The translations under genes and the position numbers were made by a program. This document shows positions 15,127 through 22,739 of a DNA stretch of 22,771 nucleotides, piece after piece (position 1 is the stretch's first letter; every line of letters begins with the position of its first letter). The notes beneath the pieces are model-generated. The model was not told where the DNA came from, did not search any database, and saw only the letters and a list, made by a program, of their open reading frames with translations. This DNA is from Bacteroidales bacterium (GTDB lineage: Bacteria; Bacteroidota; Bacteroidia; Bacteroidales; Paludibacteraceae), in the NCBI GenBank assembly GCA_900769555.1, contig CAAGHA010000163.1, positions 1-22,771 on the forward strand, in the 5' to 3' direction.

Positions 15127-16713
15127 TTATTTAGAAGCTTTATGCTTTCTCTTCATGGTTTGGATACATTCACGACGCGGAATCAATACTGAAAGTCCTT
15201 TATATTCGACCTCTTCGCGAATAATCTGTTTCATTTCTTCGTAATTTTTCTTCAACGGAACAAAGACTCTGACATGAGCAGGATCAACACCTAAACCTAA
15301 GCAAATAGCTTCGATTTTACCTGTTCCTTGAGAATCTTGTCCTCCGGTCATTGCGGTTGTTTCATTGTCAGAAATCACTACTACGATATTTGAGTTTTCA
15401 TTTACAGCATCTAATAAACCTGTCATACCGGAGTGTGTGAATGTAGAGTCTCCTATTACTGCAACAGACGGATAAAGTCCTGCATCAGATGCACCTTTTG
15501 CCATCGTAATAGATGCGCCCATATCCACGCATGAATTGATAGCTTGGAATGGCGGTAATGCTCCTAATGTATAACATCCAATATCCCCAAACACCTTACT
15601 ATCTTTATACTCTCTTAGAACTTCGTTTAATGCTTCATACATATCTCTGTGTCCACAACCTTGACACATTTGAGGAGGACGCATTTTAACGATTTCCGGT
15701 GAATTATAGCTGATTTCATTGATTTTTCCGAAAGCTTTCCCAACGGAATCCGGATCCAATTCACCGGTTCTTGGAAGAGTTCCATCTAAGCGTCCTTTAA
15801 TCGATTTATTATCAAAAAATCCTTTTAATTGATTTTCAACCAAAGGATAACCATCCTCAAGAACGAGGATTGATTCACATTCATTAGCCATTTTATCAAT
15901 CAATTTTTTTGGCAATGGATATTGTGAAATTTTTAATACAGGATAGTCGCACTTATGATTGAAAACCTCATTCAAATAGTTAATAGTTATACCACAAGCG
16001 ATAATTCCCATTTTTTTATTGGAACCATCAATGTATTGATTATAAATAGATTCTTCAGAAGCTTGCACCATTTTATCTTGGTTATCAAGAAGTATTTGGT
16101 AGCGTTTTTTTGCGATAGCCGGAAGTAAGACAAACTGACGAGGATCGTTAGGGAAACTAATTTCATTTTCAGCTTTAACCGGTCTTCTCTCAACTCCTGA
16201 ACGAGAGTGTGCTAATCGAGTAACAATTCTCATTAAAATTGGATATCCAAATTTTTCTGATAATTCAAATCCGTTGTAGGCCATATCGTAAGCCTCTTGT
16301 TGATTAGAAGGTTCAAGCATTGGAATCATGGCAAAGTTACCATAAAAACGAGAATCTTGCTCGTTTTGAGAAGAGTGCATAGACGGATCATCTGCAGCTA
16401 AAACCACCATTCCTCCATTTGTTCCTGTTATTGCAGTGTTGATAAAACAATCTGCTGCAACATTCATTCCTACATGCTTCATGCAAACCAAGGAACGTTT
16501 TCCTGCGTATGACATACCCAGAGCTGCTTCCATGGCAGTCTTTTCGTTAGACGACCAATGACTATGGATTTTACGCTCACTAGCTTGTTTTGAATTTTGA
16601 ATATATTCAGTAATTTCAGTAGAAGGCGTTCCCGGATAGGCATAAACACCGGATAATCCTCCATCAATCGCACCTTGTGCAATTGCTTCATCTGCCAACA
16701 ATAGTTCTTTCAT
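15127..16713 (-). CDS. iorA: Indolepyruvate:ferredoxin oxidoreductase, alpha subunit, without C-terminal ferredoxin domain
   Basis: 528 residues from the ATG at 16713 (MKELLLADEA); nine further upstream codons are open but unlike the family. Thiamine-diphosphate enzyme that decarboxylates indolepyruvate and related arylpyruvates to aryl-acetyl-CoA with IorB. Visible are the pyrimidine-domain motif YAYPGTPSTE (24-33), the signature MCQGCGHRDMYEAL in the second half, GDIGCYTLGALPPFQ, and the ThDP/Mg motif AVIGDSTFTHSG followed by SDNETTAMTGGQ. The chain stops at EVEYKGLSVLIPRREC plus 12 residues. Longer IorA proteins continue here with an 8-cysteine two-cluster ferredoxin domain, which is absent. 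Whether the short form is normal in this group I cannot tell. iorB is about 5 kb away, divergent in direction. A -7 box lies 24 bp upstream and a strong terminator follows. Confidence 0.92.
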   Translation of the reverse strand: MKELLLADEAIAQGAIDGGLSGVYAYPGTPSTEITEYIQNSKQASERKIHSHWSSNEKTAMEAALGMSYAGKRSLVCMKHVGMNVAADCFINTAITGTNGGMVVLAADDPSMHSSQNEQDSRFYGNFAMIPMLEPSNQQEAYDMAYNGFELSEKFGYPILMRIVTRLAHSRSGVERRPVKAENEISFPNDPRQFVLLPAIAKKRYQILLDNQDKMVQASEESIYNQYIDGSNKKMGIIACGITINYLNEVFNHKCDYPVLKISQYPLPKKLIDKMANECESILVLEDGYPLVENQLKGFFDNKSIKGRLDGTLPRTGELDPDSVGKAFGKINEISYNSPEIVKMRPPQMCQGCGHRDMYEALNEVLREYKDSKVFGDIGCYTLGALPPFQAINSCVDMGASITMAKGASDAGLYPSVAVIGDSTFTHSGMTGLLDAVNENSNIVVVISDNETTAMTGGQDSQGTGKIEAICLGLGVDPAHVRVFVPLKKNYEEMKQIIREEVEYKGLSVLIPRRECIQTMKRKHKASK

Positions 16714-16737
16714 TATTTTGATATTTTTTTGCTTTCG

Positions 16738-16745
16738 CAAAATTA
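16738..16745 (-). promoter_or_regulatory. Candidate -7 promoter box of iorA
   Basis: The minus strand reads TAATTTTG, matching TAnnTTTG, 24 bp before the iorA start at 16713. No TTTG is seen at the -33 distance. Confidence 0.4.
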
Positions 16746-16847
16746 ATAATTTCTTCTGAAAATATCAATATGAGGTAGTTTTATAAATTCATTAGGTGTT
16801 CAAATTTAGGCATTTTCGATAAATTATGTTTTTTATATGCTATTCTG

Positions 16848-16879
16848 TCTGCCAAATTTTCAGATAATCTGCCAAAATT
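16848..16879 (+). promoter_or_regulatory. Direct repeats upstream of grpE
   Basis: TCTGCCAAATTT (16848) and TCTGCCAAAATT (16868) recur with a 20-bp period, about two helix turns, and an inverted TTGGCAAA follows at about 16894. They lie in the iorA-grpE spacer, about 90 bp before the grpE start and 135 bp from iorA. They could be operator sites for the heat-shock operon; no regulator is identified here. Confidence 0.35.
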
Positions 16880-16966
16880 AAATAAATATAGAGTTGGCAA
16901 AGGTTTTGTACATTAAAAGAAGATGAGATAATTGATTAAAATTAGAAAATAATAAAAATTAATAAT

Positions 16967-17542
16967 ATGGAAGAAAATTTAGAGGAAAAGAAAACTCAAG
17001 ATGTTGTAAATGAGGGTATTGAAGAACAGTTGACAACAGATGAAACTAAGAAGGAACAAGAGTTACCTTCTGAAGAGTCTGCTGAAGAGACTGACAATAT
17101 GTCATTGCAAGAGGAGAAATATTCTCAGTTACAAGATGATTATTTGCGTTTACGTGCTGAATTTGATAATTATCGTAAGCGAACTTTGAAAGAAAAGTCA
17201 GAGTTAATAAAATCTGCCGGTGAGGGTGTTTTATTAAATATTTTGCCATTGGTAGATGATTTTGAGCGTGCACAGAAGGCGTTGGAAAATGTGTCTGACG
17301 TGGAATCAATGAAAGAAGGTATAGCATTGATTTATGAGAAATTTATCAAATTTTTATCTCAAAATGGTGTAAAAGCAATCGAAACTGAGGGTAAAGATTT
17401 TGATTTGGATTTTCATGAGGCGATTACAACAATTCCTGCTCCTACTGAAGATTTAAAAGGAAAGGTAATTGATTGTACACAAAAAGGTTATACATTGAAT
17501 GATAAGGTAATTCGTTTCGCTAAAGTTGTAGTTGGACAATAA
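16967..17542 (+). CDS. grpE: Nucleotide exchange factor GrpE
   Basis: 191 residues. GrpE releases ADP from DnaK in the DnaK-DnaJ-GrpE chaperone cycle in the cytoplasm. An acidic disordered N-terminus (1-45) leads into a long dimer-forming coiled coil including YLRLRAEFDNYRKRTLKEK (59-77). After LPLVDDFERA (93-102), the C-terminal beta head contains DLDFHEAIT and the family ending GYTLNDKVIRFAKVVVG. The start ATG at 16967 leaves the usual acidic tail. dnaJ follows after 9 bp; dnaK is not in the window, the common arrangement in Bacteroidota. Direct repeats upstream may control it. Confidence 0.96.
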   Translation: MEENLEEKKTQDVVNEGIEEQLTTDETKKEQELPSEESAEETDNMSLQEEKYSQLQDDYLRLRAEFDNYRKRTLKEKSELIKSAGEGVLLNILPLVDDFERAQKALENVSDVESMKEGIALIYEKFIKFLSQNGVKAIETEGKDFDLDFHEAITTIPAPTEDLKGKVIDCTQKGYTLNDKVIRFAKVVVGQ

Positions 17543-17551
17543 CGTAGAGTT

Positions 17552-18694
17552 ATGGCAAAAAGAGATTATTATGAAGTGCTAGAAGTGTCTAAAGGTGCTT
17601 CAGAAGATGAAATAAAGAAAGCTTATCGAAAGAAAGCGATTCAGTACCACCCTGATAAAAATCCGGGAGATAAAGAGGCTGAAGAAAAATTTAAAGAGGC
17701 TGCGGAGGCTTATGAGGTTTTGAGCAACCCTGAAAAGCGTAAACGATATGATCAATTTGGTCATGCAGGTGTTGGTGGTAGTGCTTCCGGTGGTGGATTT
17801 GGTGGAGGAATGTCAATGGAAGATATTTTCTCTCAATTTGGTGACATCTTCGGTGGATTTGGTGGATTTGGCGGATTCGGCGGTGGTTCAAGTTCTCGTC
17901 AGCAAGTCAGAAGGGGTTCTGATTTAAGGGTTCGTGTTAAATTAAATCTGAAGGAGATTGCTCATGGAACAGAGAAAAAGTTGAAGGTTAAGAAGTACGT
18001 AAAGTGTTCTGTATGTAATGGTACCGGTGCTGAGGGAAATAACTATTCAACTTGCTCAACATGTGGTGGTTCCGGTAGAGTCAATCGTGTTCAGAATACA
18101 ATTTTTGGACAAATGCAAACTCAGAGTGTTTGCCCAAATTGTCATGGTGATGGAAAGATTATTACGAAAAAATGTCCTCATTGTAGTGGTGCAGGAATTG
18201 TACAAGAAGAAGAGGTAATTTCTGTTAATATCCCTGCAGGTGTAATGGAAGGGATGCAAATACCTTTACGCGGAAAAGGTAATGCTGCTAAAAATGGTGG
18301 AGTCTCAGGTGACTTGTATATTGCTATTGAAGAGGAAACCCACCCTGATCTTATCAGAGATGAGAATGACTTGATTTATAATGCGTTATTGACCATTCCA
18401 ATGGCTGTAAATGGTGGTACTATAGAGATTCCTACAGTTGACGCTAAGGTAAAAGTAAAGATCGATCCAGGTACTCAGCCGGGAAAAGTTCTTCGTTTGA
18501 AAGGAAAAGGGTTACCTAGTGTCAATAGTTATGGTACTGGCGACCTCTTGGTGAATATTGGTGTTTATATTCCTGAAAATTTATCAAAAGAGGAACGTAA
18601 AATATTTGAAGATTTAGATAAATCCGCTAATATGCAACCTTCAGAAAATGCGAAGAAAAGTTTCTTTGCTCGTTTTAGAAGCATGTTTAGTTGA
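17552..18694 (+). CDS. dnaJ: Chaperone protein DnaJ (Hsp40, type I)
   Basis: 380 residues, standard for full-length DnaJ. It delivers unfolded clients to DnaK and stimulates its ATPase. The J domain (1-70) has the HPD motif at 33-35 (YHPDKNPGD). A Gly/Phe-rich linker follows at about 73-115, here strongly repetitive (GGFGGFGGFGG). The zinc domain has all four CxxCxGxG elements: CSVCNGTG, CSTCGGSG, CPNCHGDG, CPHCSGAG. The two client-binding beta domains run to about 350. It shares a transcript with grpE (9-bp gap). Its stop codon abuts the stop codon of the convergent XRE gene with no spacer and no terminator between them. Confidence 0.97.
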   Translation: MAKRDYYEVLEVSKGASEDEIKKAYRKKAIQYHPDKNPGDKEAEEKFKEAAEAYEVLSNPEKRKRYDQFGHAGVGGSASGGGFGGGMSMEDIFSQFGDIFGGFGGFGGFGGGSSSRQQVRRGSDLRVRVKLNLKEIAHGTEKKLKVKKYVKCSVCNGTGAEGNNYSTCSTCGGSGRVNRVQNTIFGQMQTQSVCPNCHGDGKIITKKCPHCSGAGIVQEEEVISVNIPAGVMEGMQIPLRGKGNAAKNGGVSGDLYIAIEEETHPDLIRDENDLIYNALLTIPMAVNGGTIEIPTVDAKVKVKIDPGTQPGKVLRLKGKGLPSVNSYGTGDLLVNIGVYIPENLSKEERKIFEDLDKSANMQPSENAKKSFFARFRSMFS

Positions 18695-19300
18695 TTAGGA
18701 TAGGTCAGATTTGAACTCTTCGTAACTCTGATCTGAATAAAATATTACAATTTTTTTAATGTGTTTGGGAGGATTAACTATTATTGGTTTTTCCTCCTTT
18801 GTTTTTGTTTCATTTATATTATTCGATGCAAATTCGGAATCAGTGTTACTATCTATTTTCTCTTCTGTTGAACTTTGGACTTTTTTCAATTTATCAGAAT
18901 GCTCTATGTTTGATTCGTCTTTTTCAATCGTTTTTTCTAAATCATTTTTTAACTCGTTCTCCTTTGTATATTCCGACTGATTGTCTGTCTCTGTAAATAA
19001 TATCGAATTGAGACTGAGTTGACTATCGTTATTTTTGGTTGTAATATCTTTATTTTCAGAATGTTGAACAGAGTTTTTATATGTTTCTCCATTTCCAAAA
19101 AGTAGCCATTCTGCATTGATGTTTTTAAAATTTTCTAAAATTTTCATAATTACATCAAGGCTTGGTTTATTTCTTCCATTCATTATATGGGATACAATTG
19201 TTCCTTGTATTCCAATTCGTCTAGCAAACTGAGTATAAGTCAGATTTTCTTTGTTTATAATCTGTTCTATTCTTTCTCTTAGTGTTTCTGTATTATTCAT
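18695..19300 (-). CDS. XRE-family helix-turn-helix transcriptional regulator
   Basis: 201 residues. An N-terminal XRE/Cro-type DNA-binding domain covers about residues 7-66, with the helix-turn-helix at TYTQFARRIGIQGTIVSHIM and the closing PSLDVIMKILENFKNINAEW. Residues 70-175 are a low-complexity acidic linker rich in Asn, Ser, Glu and Lys, probably disordered. The last 25 residues contain HIKKIVIFYSDQSYEEFKSD, a short beta-rich tail that I have the impression recurs in Bacteroidota XRE proteins. Start ATG at 19300; TACATTTG, a good -7 box, lies 18-26 bp upstream and is covered by the palindrome TACAAATGTA, so self-repression is plausible. Its 3' end meets dnaJ with zero gap. Targets are unknown. 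Confidence 0.88.
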   Translation of the reverse strand: MNNTETLRERIEQIINKENLTYTQFARRIGIQGTIVSHIMNGRNKPSLDVIMKILENFKNINAEWLLFGNGETYKNSVQHSENKDITTKNNDSQLSLNSILFTETDNQSEYTKENELKNDLEKTIEKDESNIEHSDKLKKVQSSTEEKIDSNTDSEFASNNINETKTKEEKPIIVNPPKHIKKIVIFYSDQSYEEFKSDLS

Positions 19301-19316
19301 ATGTAAAATTATTTTT

Positions 19317-19415
19317 TACAAATGTAGCAATAATTTTTTAAACAAAAGTAAAATTTTTACAAAAATATAAATATACAAATGTAAACAATATTACATTTAT
19401 GTATTCACAAATGTA
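19317..19415. promoter_or_regulatory. Cluster A of TACAAATGTA palindromes upstream of the XRE gene
   Basis: Exact TACAAATGTA at 19317-19326 and 19374-19383, the related TACATTTATGTA at 19392-19403 and a one-mismatch copy CACAAATGTA at 19406-19415. The first copy is 17 bp from the XRE start codon and covers the -7 box TACATTTG (minus strand, 19326-19319), with a TTTG at 19346-19343 as possible -33 element. Candidate autoregulatory operators. Confidence 0.5.
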
Positions 19416-19477
19416 ATATGTTATTACACTATTGTACAGTTTTTATGATTAAATAATCTACAATTATAATAGTATTG

Positions 19478-19513
19478 ATGCGCACAATAGAGATACAATG
19501 CGCACTCTATTGT
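19478..19513. repeat. Composite direct and inverted repeat
   Basis: ATGCGCAC occurs twice with a 20-bp period (19478-19485, 19498-19505), interleaved with a perfect 9-bp inverted repeat ACAATAGAG (19484-19492) / CTCTATTGT (19505-19513). The GC-rich octamers stand out in very AT-rich surroundings. Candidate protein-binding site. Confidence 0.5.
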
Positions 19514-19613
19514 ACTTATTTTTATATAAATAATACTTACTAATAGATTTATTTATAGATAGTTATCCATAAACTATAAGCTTTTGTTGTTTGGGAGTAG
19601 AGAATAGAGAGCT

Positions 19614-19641
19614 ATTTAAGGTAATTTCTATAAAATAAATT
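19614..19641 (+). repeat. Short intergenic repeat, copy f
   Basis: ATTTAAGGTAATTTCTATAA and eight further bases match the family core with one substitution. It lies in the gene-free region, so it is not tied to a particular gene. Confidence 0.55.
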
Positions 19642-19992
19642 GAGTTTAGATGATCTTTAAGAGCATTTGCTTCATTATATGTGAGCGATGCGACAATTTG
19701 TGTAAAATTTATGTTGGGAGCTTTGATTTATTAGCTGTTTTCCTATTTTTTGTGATATAGTTAAGGATTAATTCTAATGTATATCGTAAATCTATTTAAC
19801 GGGTCTTTGATAAAAGGTTCTTAAGGAACAGTATTTAATATAGGTTTCAATAAGACATATTATGCATTTATACACCAGCTTACTAGATTATTTTATCCCA
19901 TAGTTAGATAAGTTTTATTTAATAGTCTGCTAAACACGATTATTTAGCGAAATTTCAGTTGTTTTTGAGTATAGACTAAATAATGTTGTTCA

Positions 19993-20010
19993 TAATGTTT
20001 ACAAACATTA
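19993..20010. repeat. 18-bp palindrome
   Basis: TAATGTTTACAAACATTA has two perfect 8-bp arms around AC. It may be a binding site; the half TTTACAAA resembles the TACAAATGTA motif nearby. Confidence 0.35.
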
Positions 20011-20307
20011 ATTTAAAGTCAAATACTTTACTTTTGTTAAATACAATTATAACTTACATTATAGATAGTTTATTTTACTATTATACAAATGGTTAACTTA
20101 TGAAATCATATTCAAAATTCTGATTTTAAAGCGACTTATTTAAAATAATTTTATGCGATTTTATTGTATTTGTAATGCTTTTCTCATTCTTTAGAGTGAA
20201 ATTTATCAAAAAGTATTCAATTTAAATAATTACTTTAAATTTATCATTATAAATAGCTGATTTTCAAAATCATACAATATTTTATTTACTAAAAATATAA
20301 CATTTTT

Positions 20308-20603
20308 TACATTTGTATAGTAATTGGGGTTAAATATATGAAGTTTTACTTTAATAAATTGACAATAAAATATTAATAATCAATTTAATAAATAGTATAA
20401 ATAAGAGTTATTTTATAACAGAATCAATCTACTTCTCCCCTACTTTTACATTTCTAACACTTTACAAATGTATATATAAATTATATTACTAAAAGAATCT
20501 GTTACTCTAATATTTATAACAATAGTTTACAGCTACAATTATAATATTCACAAATGTAATTATATTGCTTTAATTCTAATTTAAAAACAGATGTACAAAT
20601 GTA
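20308..20603. promoter_or_regulatory. Cluster B of TACAAATGTA palindromes
   Basis: Exact copies at 20308-20317 (as TACATTTGTA), 20463-20472 and 20594-20603; one-mismatch copies at 20447-20456 and 20549-20558. The last shares the 16-mer TATTCACAAATGTAAT with the copy at 19406 in cluster A. About 1 kb from the XRE gene and with no gene beside it. Confidence 0.45.
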
Positions 20604-21197
20604 AATTGCACCATCCTTTTATATGTGCGACTTTATGAAGAGTTTATAAATAGTCTTTATAATTGTAATTAAAGAATCTTTACGAAGTTTAAATTTCTAT
20701 TCTTGTTAAAGAATCCACTTTGTTATACCTATTTTGCACCATTATTACTAGTTACTATTAATTTATGCTTTATGTGTATTAATGATGAAATTAACTTAAT
20801 TAATTTTTAATCAGAATATTACGAACTATAATTCAACATTTAAACTTTGTGAGAATTGAATATTTGTTTTAGAATCGATGTAGAATAAAGAATTTTACAA
20901 TTTCAATTGTTTATAAAGATTATTATTCCTTAGTAATATGAGAATAAGACAATAAGTCTTAATAAAAATTTTAAAAGAATAAAGCGTGTGAATATAATAA
21001 CAAAACATTTAAGAAGAATCACTAGAGATACATAAATAAGTCACTGGCTTTATTATTTGGATGCACTTTCAAATTTTCAAGTCAAGAAAGTAGATTTAAA
21101 GACTTGATTCAAATTTAAATGGAATTAGAGGTGTCGCACATGTTTTAAATCTGTTGAGACTCTCCCTTTATTTCAATTTTATTAGGCAAAAATAAAA

Positions 21198-21236
21198 AAA
21201 ACAACTTCTATGCATGATAAACAAAGAAGTTGTTTT
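21198..21236 (-). terminator. Terminator of the T9SS type B protein gene
   Basis: A 12-bp perfect stem AAAACAACTTCT / AGAAGTTGTTTT around a 15-base loop, followed on the minus strand by a T-run; 27 bp past the stop codon. Confidence 0.85.
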
Positions 21237-21262
21237 CTAATTGTATATAAACTTTCTACGAA

Positions 21263-22627
21263 TTATTTTTCCTTAGTTCTAATTAAATTTACAGTCCCTT
21301 TCTTTTTATATTCGACACCATCAGTACCCATAGCTTCAATATAGTAAAAATAAGTACCGATATCCCCTAATTTTCTACCAACATAACCATTCCATCCAGT
21401 AGTTATATCATCAGATTCATACACTTTACGTCCCCATTGATCATAAATATGACAACTATAAGTTGCAATAGAACGATAAGCAACACGGAATTCGTCATTT
21501 TTACCATCACCATTTGGAGTAAATGCATTAGGAATATTCAGTTGAGATTCAGCAATTGTGAAACAAGCATAATTTTTATTATCACAAATACTATCATTTC
21601 TAATGTTGCTAACGATTAATTCGATGCAATACAATCCGGGGTCTGCAACCTCGTAACCATTAATATTTTTTTCAAACAATACAAAAGCATTTGAAAAGTC
21701 ACCCTGTTCAGCATTAATATCCCTGATGATAGCCCATTCATAATGGTTAGCCAATTCACTTGAATTACTATTTAAATTGATTAATAAAGGTCCGGACGAA
21801 CGAAAACTACTCGAATTAGAAATCGCTTCATCAAAAGAGCTAACAAATTTAAGAGTGCTATCAATACCTTCGTCCCCCTCGTGTAATACTTTTGCAGTAG
21901 TATTCATATTTGGGAATGCAACAACAGCATGAGTTATGAACGTATCAGTAACGACTGTGTATTTATTGTTTTTTATTGTTGCATCAATAACTTCAAAAGA
22001 AGTATTTAAGTAAGGAACAGGATTAATGGAAATTTCATCACTCTCTTCTAAGTTTTCTTTTACATTCGTCTCTGTTGGACCATCTTCACCCTCTTTCAAT
22101 GTATTGTAACTAATTGTTAGATTTCTTGAAATTTTCTTAGTCTTACCCAACGCTGTTTTATAAATCATTGATGGTACAATTTCAAGTGTTAAGTCTTTGC
22201 AGTAAATTGAATCTTTGCTCCATTCCAACGTTTTTATCTTTTCAAATTGAGTGATCCAAGTGAAGGCTGTTTTTTCTACAGATTCATTATCCGAAGATAC
22301 TTTATAAGTAAACAAATATCCACTATTCGCAATAGGAGATTTTATTGTAACCATTTGTTTTTCAGAATCAATTAATACATTATTTGATTCAACATCAAAA
22401 GTGTCGATAGTAGTTTCATTAAATACAATTCTACAGCATTTAATAGATGAAAAATTAATATTTTCATCAGAGAAATAGAAATAAGCCCCCTCAAGATTTG
22501 AGAAGATTAAACACTCTCCTTTCGTGTTATTTGCAACACCAAATTCTTCAGGAATACTAAAAGTTTGAGCACATAATTGAGCCCCTAAAAATAAGAAAAA
22601 TAGAAAACTAAAAATCTGTCTTTTCAT
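21263..22627 (-). CDS. Secreted protein with T9SS type B (gliding-motility, CHU_C) sorting domain
   Basis: 454 residues from the ATG at 22627; an earlier in-frame ATG at 22654 would put nine residues before the signal peptide and is unlikely. The signal peptide is MKRQIFSFLFFLFLGAQLCA. Most of the chain (about 22-360) is beta-rich, Asn- and Ser-rich and unlike any family I know; cysteine pairs and immunoglobulin-like strands suggest stacked beta domains. The last ~80 residues are a clear type B sorting domain: IPNAFTPNGDGKNDEFRV, YDQWGRKVYESDD, GWNG, GTYFYYIEAMG and the ending KKGTVNLIR. The protein should leave the cell through the type IX system and be attached or released. It is single, with its own terminator, and shares a 32-bp upstream sequence with the M16 protease gene. 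Confidence 0.9.
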   Translation of the reverse strand: MKRQIFSFLFFLFLGAQLCAQTFSIPEEFGVANNTKGECLIFSNLEGAYFYFSDENINFSSIKCCRIVFNETTIDTFDVESNNVLIDSEKQMVTIKSPIANSGYLFTYKVSSDNESVEKTAFTWITQFEKIKTLEWSKDSIYCKDLTLEIVPSMIYKTALGKTKKISRNLTISYNTLKEGEDGPTETNVKENLEESDEISINPVPYLNTSFEVIDATIKNNKYTVVTDTFITHAVVAFPNMNTTAKVLHEGDEGIDSTLKFVSSFDEAISNSSSFRSSGPLLINLNSNSSELANHYEWAIIRDINAEQGDFSNAFVLFEKNINGYEVADPGLYCIELIVSNIRNDSICDNKNYACFTIAESQLNIPNAFTPNGDGKNDEFRVAYRSIATYSCHIYDQWGRKVYESDDITTGWNGYVGRKLGDIGTYFYYIEAMGTDGVEYKKKGTVNLIRTKEK

Positions 22628-22723
22628 TCTAAAACGCACATTATAATTTAGCAAAGTAATTCAAGTTGCAATATTACAATTTTTATTGCGATACCCTTTA
22701 AAATTTCACTAAAAAAATTTTAA

Positions 22724-22731
22724 CAAAGATA
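22724..22731 (-). promoter_or_regulatory. Candidate -7 promoter box of the type B protein gene
   Basis: The minus strand reads TATCTTTG, the same octamer as at 145-152. It lies 96 bp before the start codon and 8 bp after the 32-bp repeat, giving a leader of roughly 90 nt. Confidence 0.45.
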
Positions 22732-22739
22732 GAAGTTAG

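Larger units (their letters stand above)
19301..21262. other. Two-kilobase AT-rich region without genes
   Basis: No frame of useful length or coding character on either strand. It contains two clusters of the palindrome TACAAATGTA (19317-19415 and 20308-20603), a composite direct/inverted repeat (19478-19513), copy f of the interspersed repeat (19614-19641), an 18-bp palindrome (19993-20010), a hairpin with TCAAGTC/GACTTGA arms (21078-21107) and the terminator of the last gene (21198-21236). Such a long spacer is unusual in a bacterial chromosome; decayed genes, unannotated small RNAs or a binding-site array are possible. Confidence 0.6.

Noticed and set aside
19563..19571. TTATCCATA as a DnaA box and the AT-rich region as a replication origin
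   Set aside because: A single imperfect box, no dnaA or other origin-linked gene nearby; the repeated palindromes do not resemble DnaA boxes.
19301..20603. CRISPR array
   Set aside because: The repeats are 10 to 16 bp palindromes at irregular spacing, without regular spacers and without cas genes.
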